The notes under the pieces were generated by a model. It ran no database searches. It was not told where the DNA came from and saw only the letters and a program-made list of their open reading frames with translations. A stretch of 64,000 bases of DNA from Paracoccaceae bacterium. Its GTDB lineage: Bacteria; Pseudomonadota; Alphaproteobacteria; Rhodobacterales; Rhodobacteraceae. Below are positions 48,176 to 57,658 of the stretch, one piece after another. The first letter of the stretch is position 1. Every line of letters begins with the position of its first letter. The DNA lies in assembly GCA_028150825.1 (NCBI GenBank), contig JAOGIM010000007.1, forward strand, positions 21,460-85,459, given 5' to 3'. The position numbers were made by a program, and so were the translations under genes.

Positions 48176-49165
48176 TTACGCGTAAATATCAGTCCAAAGC
48201 TCGTCCAAGTCGGGCTCTGGACTTTCCTTGGCAAAGTCAGCAGAGGCGTTAACTATCGCCTTAACCTCTTTGTCGATTGCCTTAAGATCGTCTTCACTTG
48301 CATGTTTACCTGTCAGCAAAAGAGATCTTACGTGTTCAATCGCGTCCCGCTCTTCACGCATTTTTTGGACTTCCTCACGAGTTCGGTACTTGGCTGGATC
48401 AGACATCGAGTGGCCACGGTAGCGATATGTTTTAACCTCCAAAATATAGGGACCCTTACCCGAGCGACAATGATTAACGGCTCTGTCTCCAGCCTCTTTC
48501 ACAGACAAAACGTCCATACCGTCAACGGCCTCACCTGGAATTCCAAACGCCGCGCCACGGGTGTAAATATCCGGAGATGACGTTGAGCGCCGCTGCGACG
48601 TCCCCATCGCATATTGGTTATTTTCAATCACAAAAATGACTGGCAGCTCCCATAGAGCGGCCATATTAAACGTTTCATAAACCTGCCCTTGGTTGGCAGC
48701 GCCATCCCCGAAATAAGTAAAAGTGACCCGACCATTTTCCTTATACAGGTCAGCAAAAGCCAATCCTGCGCCCAAAGGTACCTGAGCTGCGACAATACCA
48801 TGACCGCCGTAGAAGTGCTTTTCTTTGCTAAACATATGCATCGAACCACCCTTACCCTTTGAGTAGCCACCAACGCGACCGGTCAACTCAGCCATGACGC
48901 CATCTGGGTTCATTCCAGCGGCCAGCATGTGCCCATGATCCCGATAAGATGTGATCCGCTTATCACCCTCTTCTGCAGCCGCTTCCAAGCCTACGACCAC
49001 CGCCTCTTGCCCAATGTAGAGATGACAAAATCCACCAATAAGACCCATTCCATAAAGTTGGCCAGCTTTTTCTTCAAAGCGCCGGATCATCAGCATATCT
49101 TTGTAATATTTCAATAGCTCATCAGGTGAAATATTTGGCTTTGATGTCGATTTGCGTACCGCCAT
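48176..49165 (-). CDS. pdhA: Pyruvate dehydrogenase E1 alpha
   Basis: Alpha subunit of pyruvate dehydrogenase E1. The 329-aa protein carries the thiamine-diphosphate motif from GDGAANQGQVYE to FVIENNQYAMGTS, the phosphorylation-loop-like YRYRGHSMSDPAKYR and the opening YYKDMLMIRRFEEKAGQLYGMG. It is first in pdhA-pdhB-pdhC, with GGGAGG ahead of its ATG, and lies 120 bases downstream of ftsB. Confidence 0.96.
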   Translation of the reverse strand: MAVRKSTSKPNISPDELLKYYKDMLMIRRFEEKAGQLYGMGLIGGFCHLYIGQEAVVVGLEAAAEEGDKRITSYRDHGHMLAAGMNPDGVMAELTGRVGGYSKGKGGSMHMFSKEKHFYGGHGIVAAQVPLGAGLAFADLYKENGRVTFTYFGDGAANQGQVYETFNMAALWELPVIFVIENNQYAMGTSQRRSTSSPDIYTRGAAFGIPGEAVDGMDVLSVKEAGDRAVNHCRSGKGPYILEVKTYRYRGHSMSDPAKYRTREEVQKMREERDAIEHVRSLLLTGKHASEDDLKAIDKEVKAIVNASADFAKESPEPDLDELWTDIYA

Positions 49166-49285
49166 AAAGACACCTCCCTACAATTAGTTTAATATTAAAC
49201 TAACCTTAGCACGAAATAGTATACATTTGCGAGTGAAAAATGCCTAAGACCTAAAATATCATATTTTATTTATATTTGTAGTTAC

Positions 49286-49588
49286 TTATCGGATCACTAT
49301 TTCAGTATTTCCGATATAACCTAGCACATCCCGGGCCTGCTGATCGAGCAAATCCAAATCCAAAAACTCATCAGACATCCGGTGTGTTGCATTCTCCATA
49401 CGTGCGACTTCACTCTCTAAAGTAATTAATTCCAGTTTGAATTTTGCAGCATCACTGATAATTTCAGCTCTTCGAAAAATGCCGTAGTCACCCTGAACGG
49501 CTGCAAAGGTAAAGTACATCCCAAGTCCTAAAGCAATGCCAAATGCCAAAAGCATTCCCCAGCCCGAATATGTGCGTTGAACTGTCAT
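49286..49588 (-). CDS. ftsB: Septum formation initiator FtsB/DivIC family
   Basis: Small bitopic division protein that binds FtsL and FtsQ. The expected product is 100 aa: a short cytoplasmic start, one transmembrane helix (WGMLLAFGIALGLGMYFTFA) and a periplasmic coiled coil (DAAKFKLELITLESEVARMEN), ending with LDLDLLDQQARDVLG. ATG 49588, with GAGGCAG upstream, is preferred to a TTG 39 bases earlier. Its place beside pdhA and fba is conserved in Rhodobacteraceae. Confidence 0.88.
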   Translation of the reverse strand: MTVQRTYSGWGMLLAFGIALGLGMYFTFAAVQGDYGIFRRAEIISDAAKFKLELITLESEVARMENATHRMSDEFLDLDLLDQQARDVLGYIGNTEIVIR

Positions 49589-49713
49589 CTCTGCCTCGTA
49601 TTCCCGTTTAACTTGGGGATATGTCAATCATGCCATAAGAAAATACGTTTGTGAATCCCCTAAGTCTTTCAAAATTAAATTTTCTAAAACGCTCTCGAAG
49701 CTCGACAAACGCG

Positions 49714-50613
49714 TTAGCTGGAACCGGAAACAGACGCATTGAAGATTTCATGTATTGTACGCGCCAATGTTTCGTCAAAATCATTATCACTTTGAGAAGC
49801 GTTAAGCCCTTCGCTTAACGCCCGCGAAAAACTCGCAACCATAAAAACATTTTGGGAAAGCATTATATTGGCCTCTTGCCGTGAATAGCCTCCAGAAAGC
49901 GCCATCACTCGCATGATGTTGGCATGTGAGCTAAGCGATGCATAATGGTTTGGCTGATCTGGCAGTGTTAATTTGAGTATGACTTTATCCCTGGCTTTCA
50001 AATCATTGAGATGCAGAGCTAAACTTTCCAGCAACATCTGTTCTGCCTCAGCCTTGTCAGGGCTTGAAATGTCCACTTCAGGCTCGATTATTGGAACCAA
50101 ATCGTGGCTTAAGATCTGATTTGCAACCTCGAATTGTTGCTCAACTATATCTGTTATCCCTGCCAAATTGGCATGATATATAAAAGAGCGCATTTTAGTA
50201 CCAAAGATATTGGCGGCCTTTGCACGCATTAAAAGCGCATCTAACTCAGGCATTGGTTTTAAAAGCTGAACACCTTTGTTTTTATAAGCCATACCTTTGT
50301 CAACTTTCAAGAAGGGAACAATTTGCTTTTCTTGCCACAAGAAATCTGCAACCCGGAGACCAGACACTTCGCGGTCAATAGTATTTTCAAACAAAATAGC
50401 GCCAATCACGTGATCCCCGGTAAATGCCGCAGACTGAATAATTCGACACCGCATATGATGAATAAGGTCATACATCTGTGTATTATTAACGTATTGAGTT
50501 TCGTCAACACCATAGAGGCCAAGAGCTTTTGGTGTTGATCCACCACTTTGATCAAGAGCCGCAACAAACCCAGGTGCATTTGACATTTTTTCAGCCTGCT
50601 CAACATTTTTCAT
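49714..50613 (-). CDS. fba: Class I fructose-bisphosphate aldolase
   Basis: Schiff-base-forming aldolase splitting fructose-1,6-bisphosphate. The 299-aa product has FVAALDQSGGSTPKAL at the N terminus, FLKVDKGMAY, the segment LVPIIEPEVDIS and the lysine-bearing KVILKLTLP. This matches the bacterial class I type (FBPA I) found in Rhodobacteraceae, not the metal-dependent class II. AAAGGA precedes the ATG. pgk lies 149 bases upstream on the same strand, so the two glycolytic genes may be coexpressed. Confidence 0.92.
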   Translation of the reverse strand: MKNVEQAEKMSNAPGFVAALDQSGGSTPKALGLYGVDETQYVNNTQMYDLIHHMRCRIIQSAAFTGDHVIGAILFENTIDREVSGLRVADFLWQEKQIVPFLKVDKGMAYKNKGVQLLKPMPELDALLMRAKAANIFGTKMRSFIYHANLAGITDIVEQQFEVANQILSHDLVPIIEPEVDISSPDKAEAEQMLLESLALHLNDLKARDKVILKLTLPDQPNHYASLSSHANIMRVMALSGGYSRQEANIMLSQNVFMVASFSRALSEGLNASQSDNDFDETLARTIHEIFNASVSGSS

Positions 50614-50762
50614 GGTAATATCCTTTTAAAAATTTAGTCAAACGCCAAAAACCTAGGAGCTTCCACGCACCTTTATGGATTTGTAGGCCAGCCTAAAACC
50701 AATTGTAAACTGTTTAGCGCTAACGCTTCACAAATCTAATCAAAATTGGAAGTTTGAAGTAC

Positions 50763-51956
50763 TTATGCCGTTGAAAGGGCGGCAACTCCAGGAAGCTCTT
50801 TTCCCTCCATCCATTCAAGGAATGCCCCGCCTGCTGTTGATACAAAGCTAAACCCAGCAGCTGCCCCTGCCTTGTTCAACGCAGCGACGGTATCTCCTCC
50901 ACCAGCAACTGAAACCAAAGTGCCCTCCTTCGTCAGAACAGAGGCTTTTTGCGCGGCGGCATTCGTTGCAGCATCAAAAGGTTCAAGTTCAAAGGCACCC
51001 AGGGGACCATTCCAGATTAACGTTTTGGCCACCTCAAAAACACGAAAAATCTGTGAAATGCTCTCAGGGCCAGCATCTAAAATCATCGCGTCATTCGGAC
51101 AACTGTCTGCCAGACAGATTTCATGTGCAGCATTGGCCTCAAATTTTCGGGCAATGACAATATCCTTGGGTAAAATAATTTCGCAGCCACATCGAACAGC
51201 TTTGACAAGAATGTCATTGGCGATCGCTGCCATCCCTTGCTCGGCCAGAGACGTACCAACATTGATTCCTTTGGCGACCAGAAACGTATTGGCCATACCA
51301 CCGCCAATAACCAAGTGATCCACTTTCTCGACCAAATTACCAAGCAGCTTTAACTTGGTTGAAACTTTGGCACCGCCGACAACGGCAACGACCGGCCTGA
51401 TGGGATCTCCCAGTGCTGTTTCCAGTGCTTTCAGTTCCACTTCCATAAGACGCCCAGCACAGGCGTTTAAAATACGCGCCAGTCCTTCGGTGCTTGCATG
51501 AGCCCTATGGGCGGCTGAGAATGCATCGTTGCAGAAAATATCACCAATTTTTGCAAGCTTAGCCACGAATGTGGGGTCATTTTGTTCTTCTTGGGCATAA
51601 AACCGTGTATTTTCGAGCAGTAGGACTTGGTTAGGGCCAAGAATGGCCGAAGCGGCCTCGACGGCTGGACCAATGCAATCTGCAACAAAAATGACATCGC
51701 ATTTCAGCACTCTCTCCAACACTGGAACAAGCCGAAGCAAGCTAAGATCGCGCTGCACCCGACCTTTTGGACGTCCAAAATGAGCCAAGAGTACTGGAAA
51801 ACCTCCACGCTTCATGATTTCGAGTACCGTTGGAGCAATTTTTTCTATCCGTGTCGCATCACTGACCTGTCCATTTTCTACCGGGACATTGATATCTACT
51901 CTTATCAGAACTCGTTTCGCTTCTAGGTTGAAATCGTCAAGAGTTTTCCAGCCCAT
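50763..51956 (-). CDS. pgk: Phosphoglycerate kinase
   Basis: Two-domain kinase of lower glycolysis and gluconeogenesis. The 397-aa protein has the N-terminal signature [15 protein letters not shown], the basic patch [22 protein letters not shown] and the nucleotide-binding C-terminal [15 protein letters not shown] followed by [14 protein letters not shown]. It is divergent from the cyclophilin pair with a 129-base gap. Confidence 0.97.
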   Translation of the reverse strand: MGWKTLDDFNLEAKRVLIRVDINVPVENGQVSDATRIEKIAPTVLEIMKRGGFPVLLAHFGRPKGRVQRDLSLLRLVPVLERVLKCDVIFVADCIGPAVEAASAILGPNQVLLLENTRFYAQEEQNDPTFVAKLAKIGDIFCNDAFSAAHRAHASTEGLARILNACAGRLMEVELKALETALGDPIRPVVAVVGGAKVSTKLKLLGNLVEKVDHLVIGGGMANTFLVAKGINVGTSLAEQGMAAIANDILVKAVRCGCEIILPKDIVIARKFEANAAHEICLADSCPNDAMILDAGPESISQIFRVFEVAKTLIWNGPLGAFELEPFDAATNAAAQKASVLTKEGTLVSVAGGGDTVAALNKAGAAAGFSFVSTAGGAFLEWMEGKELPGVAALSTA

Positions 51957-52085
51957 TTCATCATCCTTATGGCAAATTTCAAGTTGCTTATTTCAACATC
52001 GGGCCCATTTGGTCAATGGCAGACCTTGCCGCCTAAGAAAAACCAGCATAGACATCCAATTAATTAGTGAAGACAGGAGAGTGAG

Positions 52086-52592
52086 ATGGTCGAAGTCAAA
52101 GATCCGGAAAACACAATACTTGTAGAATTGAAAGATGGTACTGTTGTGATAGAGCTTTTGAACGATATTGCACCAGGTCACTGTGATCGGATGAAAGAGC
52201 TTGCCAGAAGCGGTGCTTATGACGACGTTTGCTTTCACCGGGTGATCGATGGCTTTATGGCCCAAACTGGTGATGTAAAAAATGGGAATATGGAAAAAGA
52301 CTTTGCCCTGCGATCCGCAGGAACCGGTGGTTCGGAGCTTCCAAATCTGAAGGCCGAGTTTTCAGGCATCCCTCATGATCGTGGCACAATTGGCGCGGCG
52401 CGCAGTCAAAGCCCTGATAGTGCCAACAGCCAATTCTTTATAAATTTCAGTGATAATCATTTTCTCAACCGTCAGTACACTGTTTATGGGCGTGTCGTCG
52501 AAGGTATGGAGCATGTAGATGCCATAATAAGAGGCGAGCCACCATCAAGCCCAGACCGTATGATAACCGTCAAGGTGGCTTCAGATGCGTAG
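52086..52592 (+). CDS. Cytoplasmic cyclophilin-type peptidyl-prolyl isomerase
   Basis: 168-aa cyclophilin without a signal peptide. The active-site stretch is FHRVIDGFMAQTGD, followed by ARSQSPDSANSQFFINF and the C-terminal LNRQYTVYGRVVEGM. It assists protein folding in the cytoplasm. GGAGAG lies 5 bases before the ATG. Its last 8 bases overlap the start of a second, exported cyclophilin gene, so the pair is coupled and probably arose by tandem duplication. Confidence 0.94.
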   Translation: MVEVKDPENTILVELKDGTVVIELLNDIAPGHCDRMKELARSGAYDDVCFHRVIDGFMAQTGDVKNGNMEKDFALRSAGTGGSELPNLKAEFSGIPHDRGTIGAARSQSPDSANSQFFINFSDNHFLNRQYTVYGRVVEGMEHVDAIIRGEPPSSPDRMITVKVASDA

Positions 52593-53133
52593 TTTGCTTC
52601 TGATATTTGTGCTCATAGCAAACGGGGCGCAAGCCTCAGGACTAAAGATTGAGATCTCAGGCGAAGGCGCAAACGGAGAGATTACTATAGACCTACTCGA
52701 AGAGGCCGCACCGCTGCATGCAGAACGTATTATGACTTTGGCGCGCGAAGGCGCCTACGATGGAGTTGTTTTCCACCGCGTGATTGACGGCTTCATGGCG
52801 CAGACTGGAGATGTTGAATATGGTAAAGCCGGGGGCGATATCCGCATGGCCGGTCGCGGCGGCTCTGGGCGCCCAGATTTACCAGCCGAGTTTACCGATC
52901 TGCCTTATGATCGGGGCGTAGTAGGAATGGCAAGATCACAAAGTCCAGACAGCGCTAATAGCCAATTTTTTATCATGTTTTCCGAAGGATATTTTCTTAA
53001 TGGGCAATACACCGTAGTCGGCAAAGTCACTTCAGGAATGGACATCATAGACGCGATCAAACTTGGCAAAGGACAAAATGGCGCAGTATTAGGTAACCCT
53101 GACATGATGAAAACAGTATCAGTAACGCCGTAA
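52585..53133 (+). CDS. Exported cyclophilin-type peptidyl-prolyl isomerase
   Basis: 182-aa cyclophilin with an N-terminal signal peptide (MRSLLLIFVLIANGAQAS, likely cut after about residue 17), so it acts in the periplasm. Active-site FHRVIDGFMAQTGD and SQSPDSANSQFFIMF are nearly identical to those of the upstream cytoplasmic copy. It overlaps that gene by 8 bp. It may help fold outer-membrane or periplasmic proteins. Confidence 0.93.
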   Translation: MRSLLLIFVLIANGAQASGLKIEISGEGANGEITIDLLEEAAPLHAERIMTLAREGAYDGVVFHRVIDGFMAQTGDVEYGKAGGDIRMAGRGGSGRPDLPAEFTDLPYDRGVVGMARSQSPDSANSQFFIMFSEGYFLNGQYTVVGKVTSGMDIIDAIKLGKGQNGAVLGNPDMMKTVSVTP

Positions 53134-53729
53134 ACTAGACCTAGCCTTTAGAATTTTAGAAGCTTAGATTTGCATCAAGATACAGAAGGTTTTTAGCAAG
53201 CTGGGTCTCCCGCTTGACGGAACGGGAGTGTTAACGCGCAGTCTGGGACAAGCGATAAGTGTGCGCTAAAGGTGGGGTTATTATATTTTGCTTCTTGCTG
53301 GTAAAGATTGGCCGTCTATGTGCTTGTAGGCAACGTCTAGCACACACCCCCCAAAACGTACCCTCAGGCAAATTCTATAAAAAGCGAAAGGCCTAATTGA
53401 ATTCACCTGTAAAATAGCGAGTGTTACAAAACCAGCTCAACACTTCAGTCAGCGCCATAAATTTTTATACACTTTCGCAACCGAAATAGTTAAGTTTTAG
53501 TTCTCCAGTATAACTGGTATAATGCGGTTGCATTGTTTTGGTATAGAACCAATTTGGCCCTACTACTTCAAGCTAACGCATTTCCTTCCTTATTGAAAAG
53601 AAAGTTAGACAGCATTTTTCATATGTTTTAACGAGCGGTATATCCGTATCGCTCCATGGACCAGCCCCGATCCTCGATCGCTTGATCCAAAGTAGGCTCA
53701 GACCATCTAAGAATTGTTGGGCATTGACT
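53134..53729. other. Intergenic stretch with two hairpins
   Basis: 596 bases with no supported coding gene. Two close stems stand out: CTCCCG/CGGGAG at 53207-53228 and GCGCA/TGCGC at 53236-53266. Neither is followed by a T-run. They could be part of a small RNA or a decayed gene. The last 150 bases lead into a small membrane-protein frame. Confidence 0.4.
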
Positions 53730-53906
53730 ATGTTATTTGTCACTTTTCTGTCCTTTATTGGCGTTGTTTTTGTTCTAGGCTTGGTTTTACTGGTTTGGGG
53801 ATTTAGGTTTGGTATCGGATGCAAAGGCAACTGCAACGCCGAATCTAGAGAACAATTTCTGGACGGCTATGGTTTGCTGGACGGCTATGTGTTAGCGCGT
53901 GGGTAA
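53730..53906 (+). CDS. Possible 58-aa single-helix membrane protein
   Basis: The frame from ATG 53730 encodes a strongly hydrophobic N-terminal helix (FVTFLSFIGVVFVLGLVLLVWGF) followed by a short soluble tail with two cysteines (IGCKGNCNAES) and a repeated LDGYGLLDGYVL end. It stops 26 bases before rlmB. No family recognised; the clean membrane segment and position favour a real gene, but a chance frame is possible. Confidence 0.4.
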   Translation: MLFVTFLSFIGVVFVLGLVLLVWGFRFGIGCKGNCNAESREQFLDGYGLLDGYVLARG

Positions 53907-53932
53907 GCACTTCAAACCGCAAAGAGTAAATC

Positions 53933-54715
53933 ATGGAAAAGCCTAAGTGGGTCATCGAAAAGGAACAGTCCAAAAAAGCAACCAGTCAGAAAACTGTATG
54001 GCTATTTGGCATCCACGCCGTAAAGGATGCGCTGGTCAATCCAGTGCGTGAAAAAATACAACTTGTTCTTACGCTGAATGCAGCCGCCAAGTTGGCCGAT
54101 GCAATCGCACAAAGTGGTATTGAGCCCCAAATCTGTGAACCAAGGCAATTTTCAGCGCCACTTGATCCGGGATCGGTCCACCAGGGTGCCGCCCTAGAAG
54201 TCAAAATTCTTGATTGGGGCACTCTGGCCGATCATGCACTTGCTTCTGACACAGGCGCACCAAGACTTATCCTCTTGGACCAAGTCACCGATCCACATAA
54301 TGTTGGAGCAATTTTGCGTTCCGCTGAAGTTTTTGGGGCAAATGCAGTTATCGGCACTCAGCGCCACAGCGCACCTGAAACTGGCTCTCTCGCAAAATCG
54401 GCAAGCGGATCTTTGGAACGCCAGCCCTATTTACGCTTGCGAAACCTTGCACAAACTATTTTAGAACTCAAGAATATGGGCTACATCGTTCTAGGCCTTG
54501 ATGGAGCTGGCGAAGAAACAATTGAACAAGCATTGGAGAGCCATTTTGACAAGCCCGTGGCGCTCGTTTTTGGAGCAGAAGGTCCAGGCCTTCGCCAACG
54601 CACCAAAGAAACTGTTGATAAGCTTGTACGAATTGAATCTTCCGGCAAATTTGGGTCACTTAATGTTTCAAATGCTGCAGCGGTCGCGCTCTATGCTGCG
54701 CGACATGTATCATGA
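53933..54715 (+). CDS. rlmB: 23S rRNA (guanosine-2'-O-)-methyltransferase, TrmH/RlmB family
   Basis: SPOUT-fold methyltransferase expected to modify G2251 of 23S rRNA. The 260-aa protein has an N-terminal substrate-binding domain (WLFGIHAVKDALVNP) and the knotted SAM domain with LLDQVTDPHNVGAILRSAE, ALVFGAEGPGLR and the final FGSLNVSNAAAVALYAA. It leads into the riboflavin genes, 57 bases upstream of ribB, an order typical of Rhodobacteraceae. Confidence 0.92.
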   Translation: MEKPKWVIEKEQSKKATSQKTVWLFGIHAVKDALVNPVREKIQLVLTLNAAAKLADAIAQSGIEPQICEPRQFSAPLDPGSVHQGAALEVKILDWGTLADHALASDTGAPRLILLDQVTDPHNVGAILRSAEVFGANAVIGTQRHSAPETGSLAKSASGSLERQPYLRLRNLAQTILELKNMGYIVLGLDGAGEETIEQALESHFDKPVALVFGAEGPGLRQRTKETVDKLVRIESSGKFGSLNVSNAAAVALYAARHVS

Positions 54716-54772
54716 AGATAGCTGCAGCGCATAAACGATTAGTTTCAGCAGATAAGCGTATTGGAGATCGCT

Positions 54773-55897
54773 ATGAGTTTTGAAGTCCCTGGCCAAGTTG
54801 AGACATCTTATAGCGATGTTATTTCCTCAATTGAGGAAATTATAGAAGATGCAAGAAATGGCCGGATGTTTATTCTTGTTGATCACGAAGATCGTGAAAA
54901 CGAAGGCGATCTCGTCATTCCAGCCCAGATGGCAACTCCAGACGCAATCAATTTCATGGCAACCTACGGACGCGGTTTGATTTGTTTGTCTATGACCTCT
55001 GAACGTATTGATCAACTGGGCTTAGAATTGATGGGCGTTAATAATTCATCACGACATGAAACGGCTTTTACGATTTCTATAGAAGCGCGTGAAGGCGTAA
55101 CGACCGGGATATCAGCGCACGACAGGGCCCGTACAATTTCAGTGGCTATTAATGCCACAAATTCAGGGTCGGATATTGCCACGCCTGGGCATGTCTTTCC
55201 CCTGCGCGCCCGCAATGGTGGCGTGCTTGTTCGGGCGGGACATACGGAAGCCGCCGTCGATGTTAGCCGCCTGGCTGGGCTCAATGCCTCGGGTGTGATT
55301 TGCGAAATTATGAACGACGACGGGACTATGTCACGCCTTCCAGAGCTGATCGCGTTCTCCCAGAAATATAATCTTAAAATCGGTACAATAAGCGATTTAA
55401 TTGCTTATCGACGCCGCCATGACAATCTGGTTCGCGTTCAGGCGGAAAATACGATCACTTCGGAATTTGGAGGAGACTGGCTAATGCGTATCTATGTCGA
55501 CGAAACGCATGGCGATGAACATATTGCCCTAATCAAAGGGGATATTTCTGGTGACACTCCAGTGCTGGTCCGCATGCATGCGATGGATACGATGCTTGAT
55601 ATTGTTGGCATTGGTTTAAAGGGACGTACTGCTGAATTTGGCGATGCAATGCGCTTGGTTAGCAAAGAAGGTCGTGGCGTAGTAGTTTTGTTGCGTGATA
55701 CTTCTATGAAGTTGGATGCAAGTGACGAAGTCTCCCCTAAGACCCTTCGACAATATGGTCTAGGTGCGCAAATTCTTTCATCTTTACGGCTTTCAAAGCT
55801 GGAGTTACTTACTAATTCGCCAGCACCAAAAATTGTGGGACTAGAAGCTTATGGGCTTGAGATCGTCTCAACGCGCAGAATTTCAGAGTTAGGATAA
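54773..55897 (+). CDS. ribB: 3,4-dihydroxy-2-butanone-4-phosphate synthase with degenerate RibA-like domain
   Basis: The first ~205 residues form a complete DHBP synthase (LVDHEDRENEGDLV, TYGRGLICLSM, DRARTISVAI, GHVFPLRARNGGVL, GHTEAAVDV), which makes the four-carbon unit of riboflavin. The remaining ~165 residues look like the GTP cyclohydrolase II fold, with LRQYGLGAQIL preserved. The zinc-binding cysteine cluster is absent: the matching stretch reads VRMHAMDTMLDIVG, without cysteine. The second domain is therefore probably not a cyclohydrolase, like the RibBX proteins known from alphaproteobacteria. ATG 54773 has GGAG six bases upstream. ribH follows after 3 bases. Confidence 0.9.
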   Translation: MSFEVPGQVETSYSDVISSIEEIIEDARNGRMFILVDHEDRENEGDLVIPAQMATPDAINFMATYGRGLICLSMTSERIDQLGLELMGVNNSSRHETAFTISIEAREGVTTGISAHDRARTISVAINATNSGSDIATPGHVFPLRARNGGVLVRAGHTEAAVDVSRLAGLNASGVICEIMNDDGTMSRLPELIAFSQKYNLKIGTISDLIAYRRRHDNLVRVQAENTITSEFGGDWLMRIYVDETHGDEHIALIKGDISGDTPVLVRMHAMDTMLDIVGIGLKGRTAEFGDAMRLVSKEGRGVVVLLRDTSMKLDASDEVSPKTLRQYGLGAQILSSLRLSKLELLTNSPAPKIVGLEAYGLEIVSTRRISELG

Positions 55898-55900
55898 TCA

Positions 55901-56416
55901 ATGGTTGGATCAGAAAACTACCTTAAAATTGAACAGCCCAAATTTGACGATCCTGTTAAAATTCTGATCGTACGATCGCCTTATTATGAAGATATTAGCA
56001 ATAATTTGATAAAGGGTGCCAGCGCTGAAGTTGAGGCGGTTGGTGGCACTTGGGATGTCATCGATGTCCCCGGTGCGTTGGAAATTCCGTCCGCGATAGG
56101 CATTGCTGAACGGATGAAGGATTATGATGGTTATGTGGCTTTGGGCTGCGTTATTCGTGGCGAAACGACACATTATGAAACGGTCTGTAACGATAGTTCG
56201 CGCGCGCTCACATTGCTTGGACTACAAGGACTTTGTATTGGTAATGCAATATTGACTGTCGAAAATAAAGCTCAGGCCGAAGTGCGCGCAGATCCAAACG
56301 CCCAAAATAAAGGCGCAGGTGCAGCCGCCGCGGCCTTGCATCTTATTGCACTGGCTCGTAAGTGGGGGTCGGAGCGCAAAGGAGTGGGCTTCAAACCTGC
56401 AATACAAGAAAATTAG
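55901..56416 (+). CDS. ribH: 6,7-dimethyl-8-ribityllumazine synthase
   Basis: Penultimate step of riboflavin synthesis, joining the DHBP unit made by RibB to the pyrimidine. The 171-aa protein has IVRSPYYEDISN, VPGALEIPSAI and GCVIRGETTHYETVCNDSSRAL with the catalytic histidine. It follows ribB after 3 bases and precedes nusB, the usual alphaproteobacterial order. ribD and riboflavin synthase (ribE/ribC) are not in this window. Confidence 0.96.
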   Translation: MVGSENYLKIEQPKFDDPVKILIVRSPYYEDISNNLIKGASAEVEAVGGTWDVIDVPGALEIPSAIGIAERMKDYDGYVALGCVIRGETTHYETVCNDSSRALTLLGLQGLCIGNAILTVENKAQAEVRADPNAQNKGAGAAAAALHLIALARKWGSERKGVGFKPAIQEN

Positions 56417-56436
56417 ACCTCTGGTGTGAGCGTTTT

Positions 56437-56916
56437 ATGACGGATGACAGGGCCCTTTCGGGCAATAAAAAACGTAAAATGCGTTCTGCGAGCCGTCTTT
56501 ATGCTGTGCAAGCCCTGTTTCAAATGGAGCATTCCGGACAGACAACAGAGTCGGTGCGCATAGAATTCCTCAATCATCGCTTTGGCGCAGATTACGATGG
56601 CACAAAGTATGAAGAAGGTAACGCCGATCTATTTACAAGAACAATGGATGACGCCGTCAACTATCAAGCACAAATTGATCAGCTTACAGATCGGGCATTG
56701 GTAGCAAAATGGCCTTTGGGCCGCATTGACCCAACTATGCGTGCCTTATTTCGCGCCGCTGGCGCTGAACTCATACAAACAACGACGCCACCAAAGGTAA
56801 TTATCGTAGAGTATGTTGATATCGCCAGCGCTTTTTTTCCTGATGGAAAAGAACCAAAATTTGTAAATGCGGTCCTAGATCATATGGCTCATGAAGTCAG
56901 AGCAAACGAATTTTAA
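56437..56916 (+). CDS. nusB: Transcription antitermination factor NusB
   Basis: RNA-binding antitermination factor needed for rRNA transcription. The expected product is 159 aa. Family stretches are SRLYAVQALFQMEHSG, then PLGRIDPTMRALFRAAGAEL, VIIVEYVDIASAFFP and KFVNAVLDHMAHEVR. The frame extends upstream to 56362 inside ribH, but ATG 56437, after the ribH stop, is the sensible start. Cotranscribed with ribB and ribH. Confidence 0.95.
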   Translation: MTDDRALSGNKKRKMRSASRLYAVQALFQMEHSGQTTESVRIEFLNHRFGADYDGTKYEEGNADLFTRTMDDAVNYQAQIDQLTDRALVAKWPLGRIDPTMRALFRAAGAELIQTTTPPKVIIVEYVDIASAFFPDGKEPKFVNAVLDHMAHEVRANEF

Positions 56917-56984
56917 AGAATATGGTGCCCGGCCAATTAGCGGAGCCGTGTTCTCTTCAGGATACGTCCAGCCGGCTTAGGTTG

Positions 56985-57329
56985 CTACATGTTCGCGTAT
57001 TTTTGGTCACATCGTGCCGCCAATATTAGGTCATTTAAGTGCAGGTTTTCTATTTTATGACTCCACCACTTCACAGCCACCCGTCCCCATTCTGTGGAAA
57101 TTGCAGGGTGATGTCCCTCTTGCTCTGCAACTTCACCAACCATGTTTGTAAATCGCAGTGCATCTTCAAAGTCTTCAAATTTATACTCCTTCTGAATGCA
57201 TTTAATATTATCTGTGTCAACTAAGGACCATTCAGGATTGTCTATTAAAAAAGTATCTATCTCTTCTTGCGTGGCCGGTTCAGCATCGGGTTGACAGGCA
57301 ACACATATCTTTTGGGCAAATTTTGTCAT
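56985..57329 (-). CDS. phhB: Pterin-4a-carbinolamine dehydratase
   Basis: Recycles the 4a-hydroxy pterin cofactor after aromatic amino acid hydroxylation. The 114-aa protein has the PCD motif EGHHPAISTEWGRVAVKWWSH and the following LNDLILAAR. The paired histidines of the active site are present. It is convergent with nusB. No phenylalanine hydroxylase gene is in this window, so its partner is elsewhere or it has another role. Confidence 0.88.
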   Translation of the reverse strand: MTKFAQKICVACQPDAEPATQEEIDTFLIDNPEWSLVDTDNIKCIQKEYKFEDFEDALRFTNMVGEVAEQEGHHPAISTEWGRVAVKWWSHKIENLHLNDLILAARCDQKYANM

Positions 57330-57658
57330 TTCATTTTCCAGTACAAATACATCTATGTCGGGTTCATAGGTTACAATAAAAGAAATAAAACTATGCTTCA
57401 GAGTTGCAAGGGTAATAACCTACTAAAAGTTTATCCAACTATCCATTATGCCAGTGCGTAGATATTAAGGTGAGATAATCCTTTATTCCCTAATTTCTGA
57501 CAATTATGATTTGAATAATCAACCGGCCTGATGTCATTATACGACTAAACCAAATTAAGTTTTATTATCTAGCACGGAATATAAGATCCTGTTTAGGTTT
57601 TATTCTACACTTGATTTAGCCACAGACATTAATTTTTAACTTAATTTTGGAGAATACA
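57330..57658. other. AT-rich divergent gap before the PPOX genes
   Basis: 329 bases between the start of the pterin dehydratase gene and the first PPOX-like gene. No gene is supported. It should carry both promoters, and the right end has GGAG (57649-57652) for the downstream gene. Confidence 0.45.
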
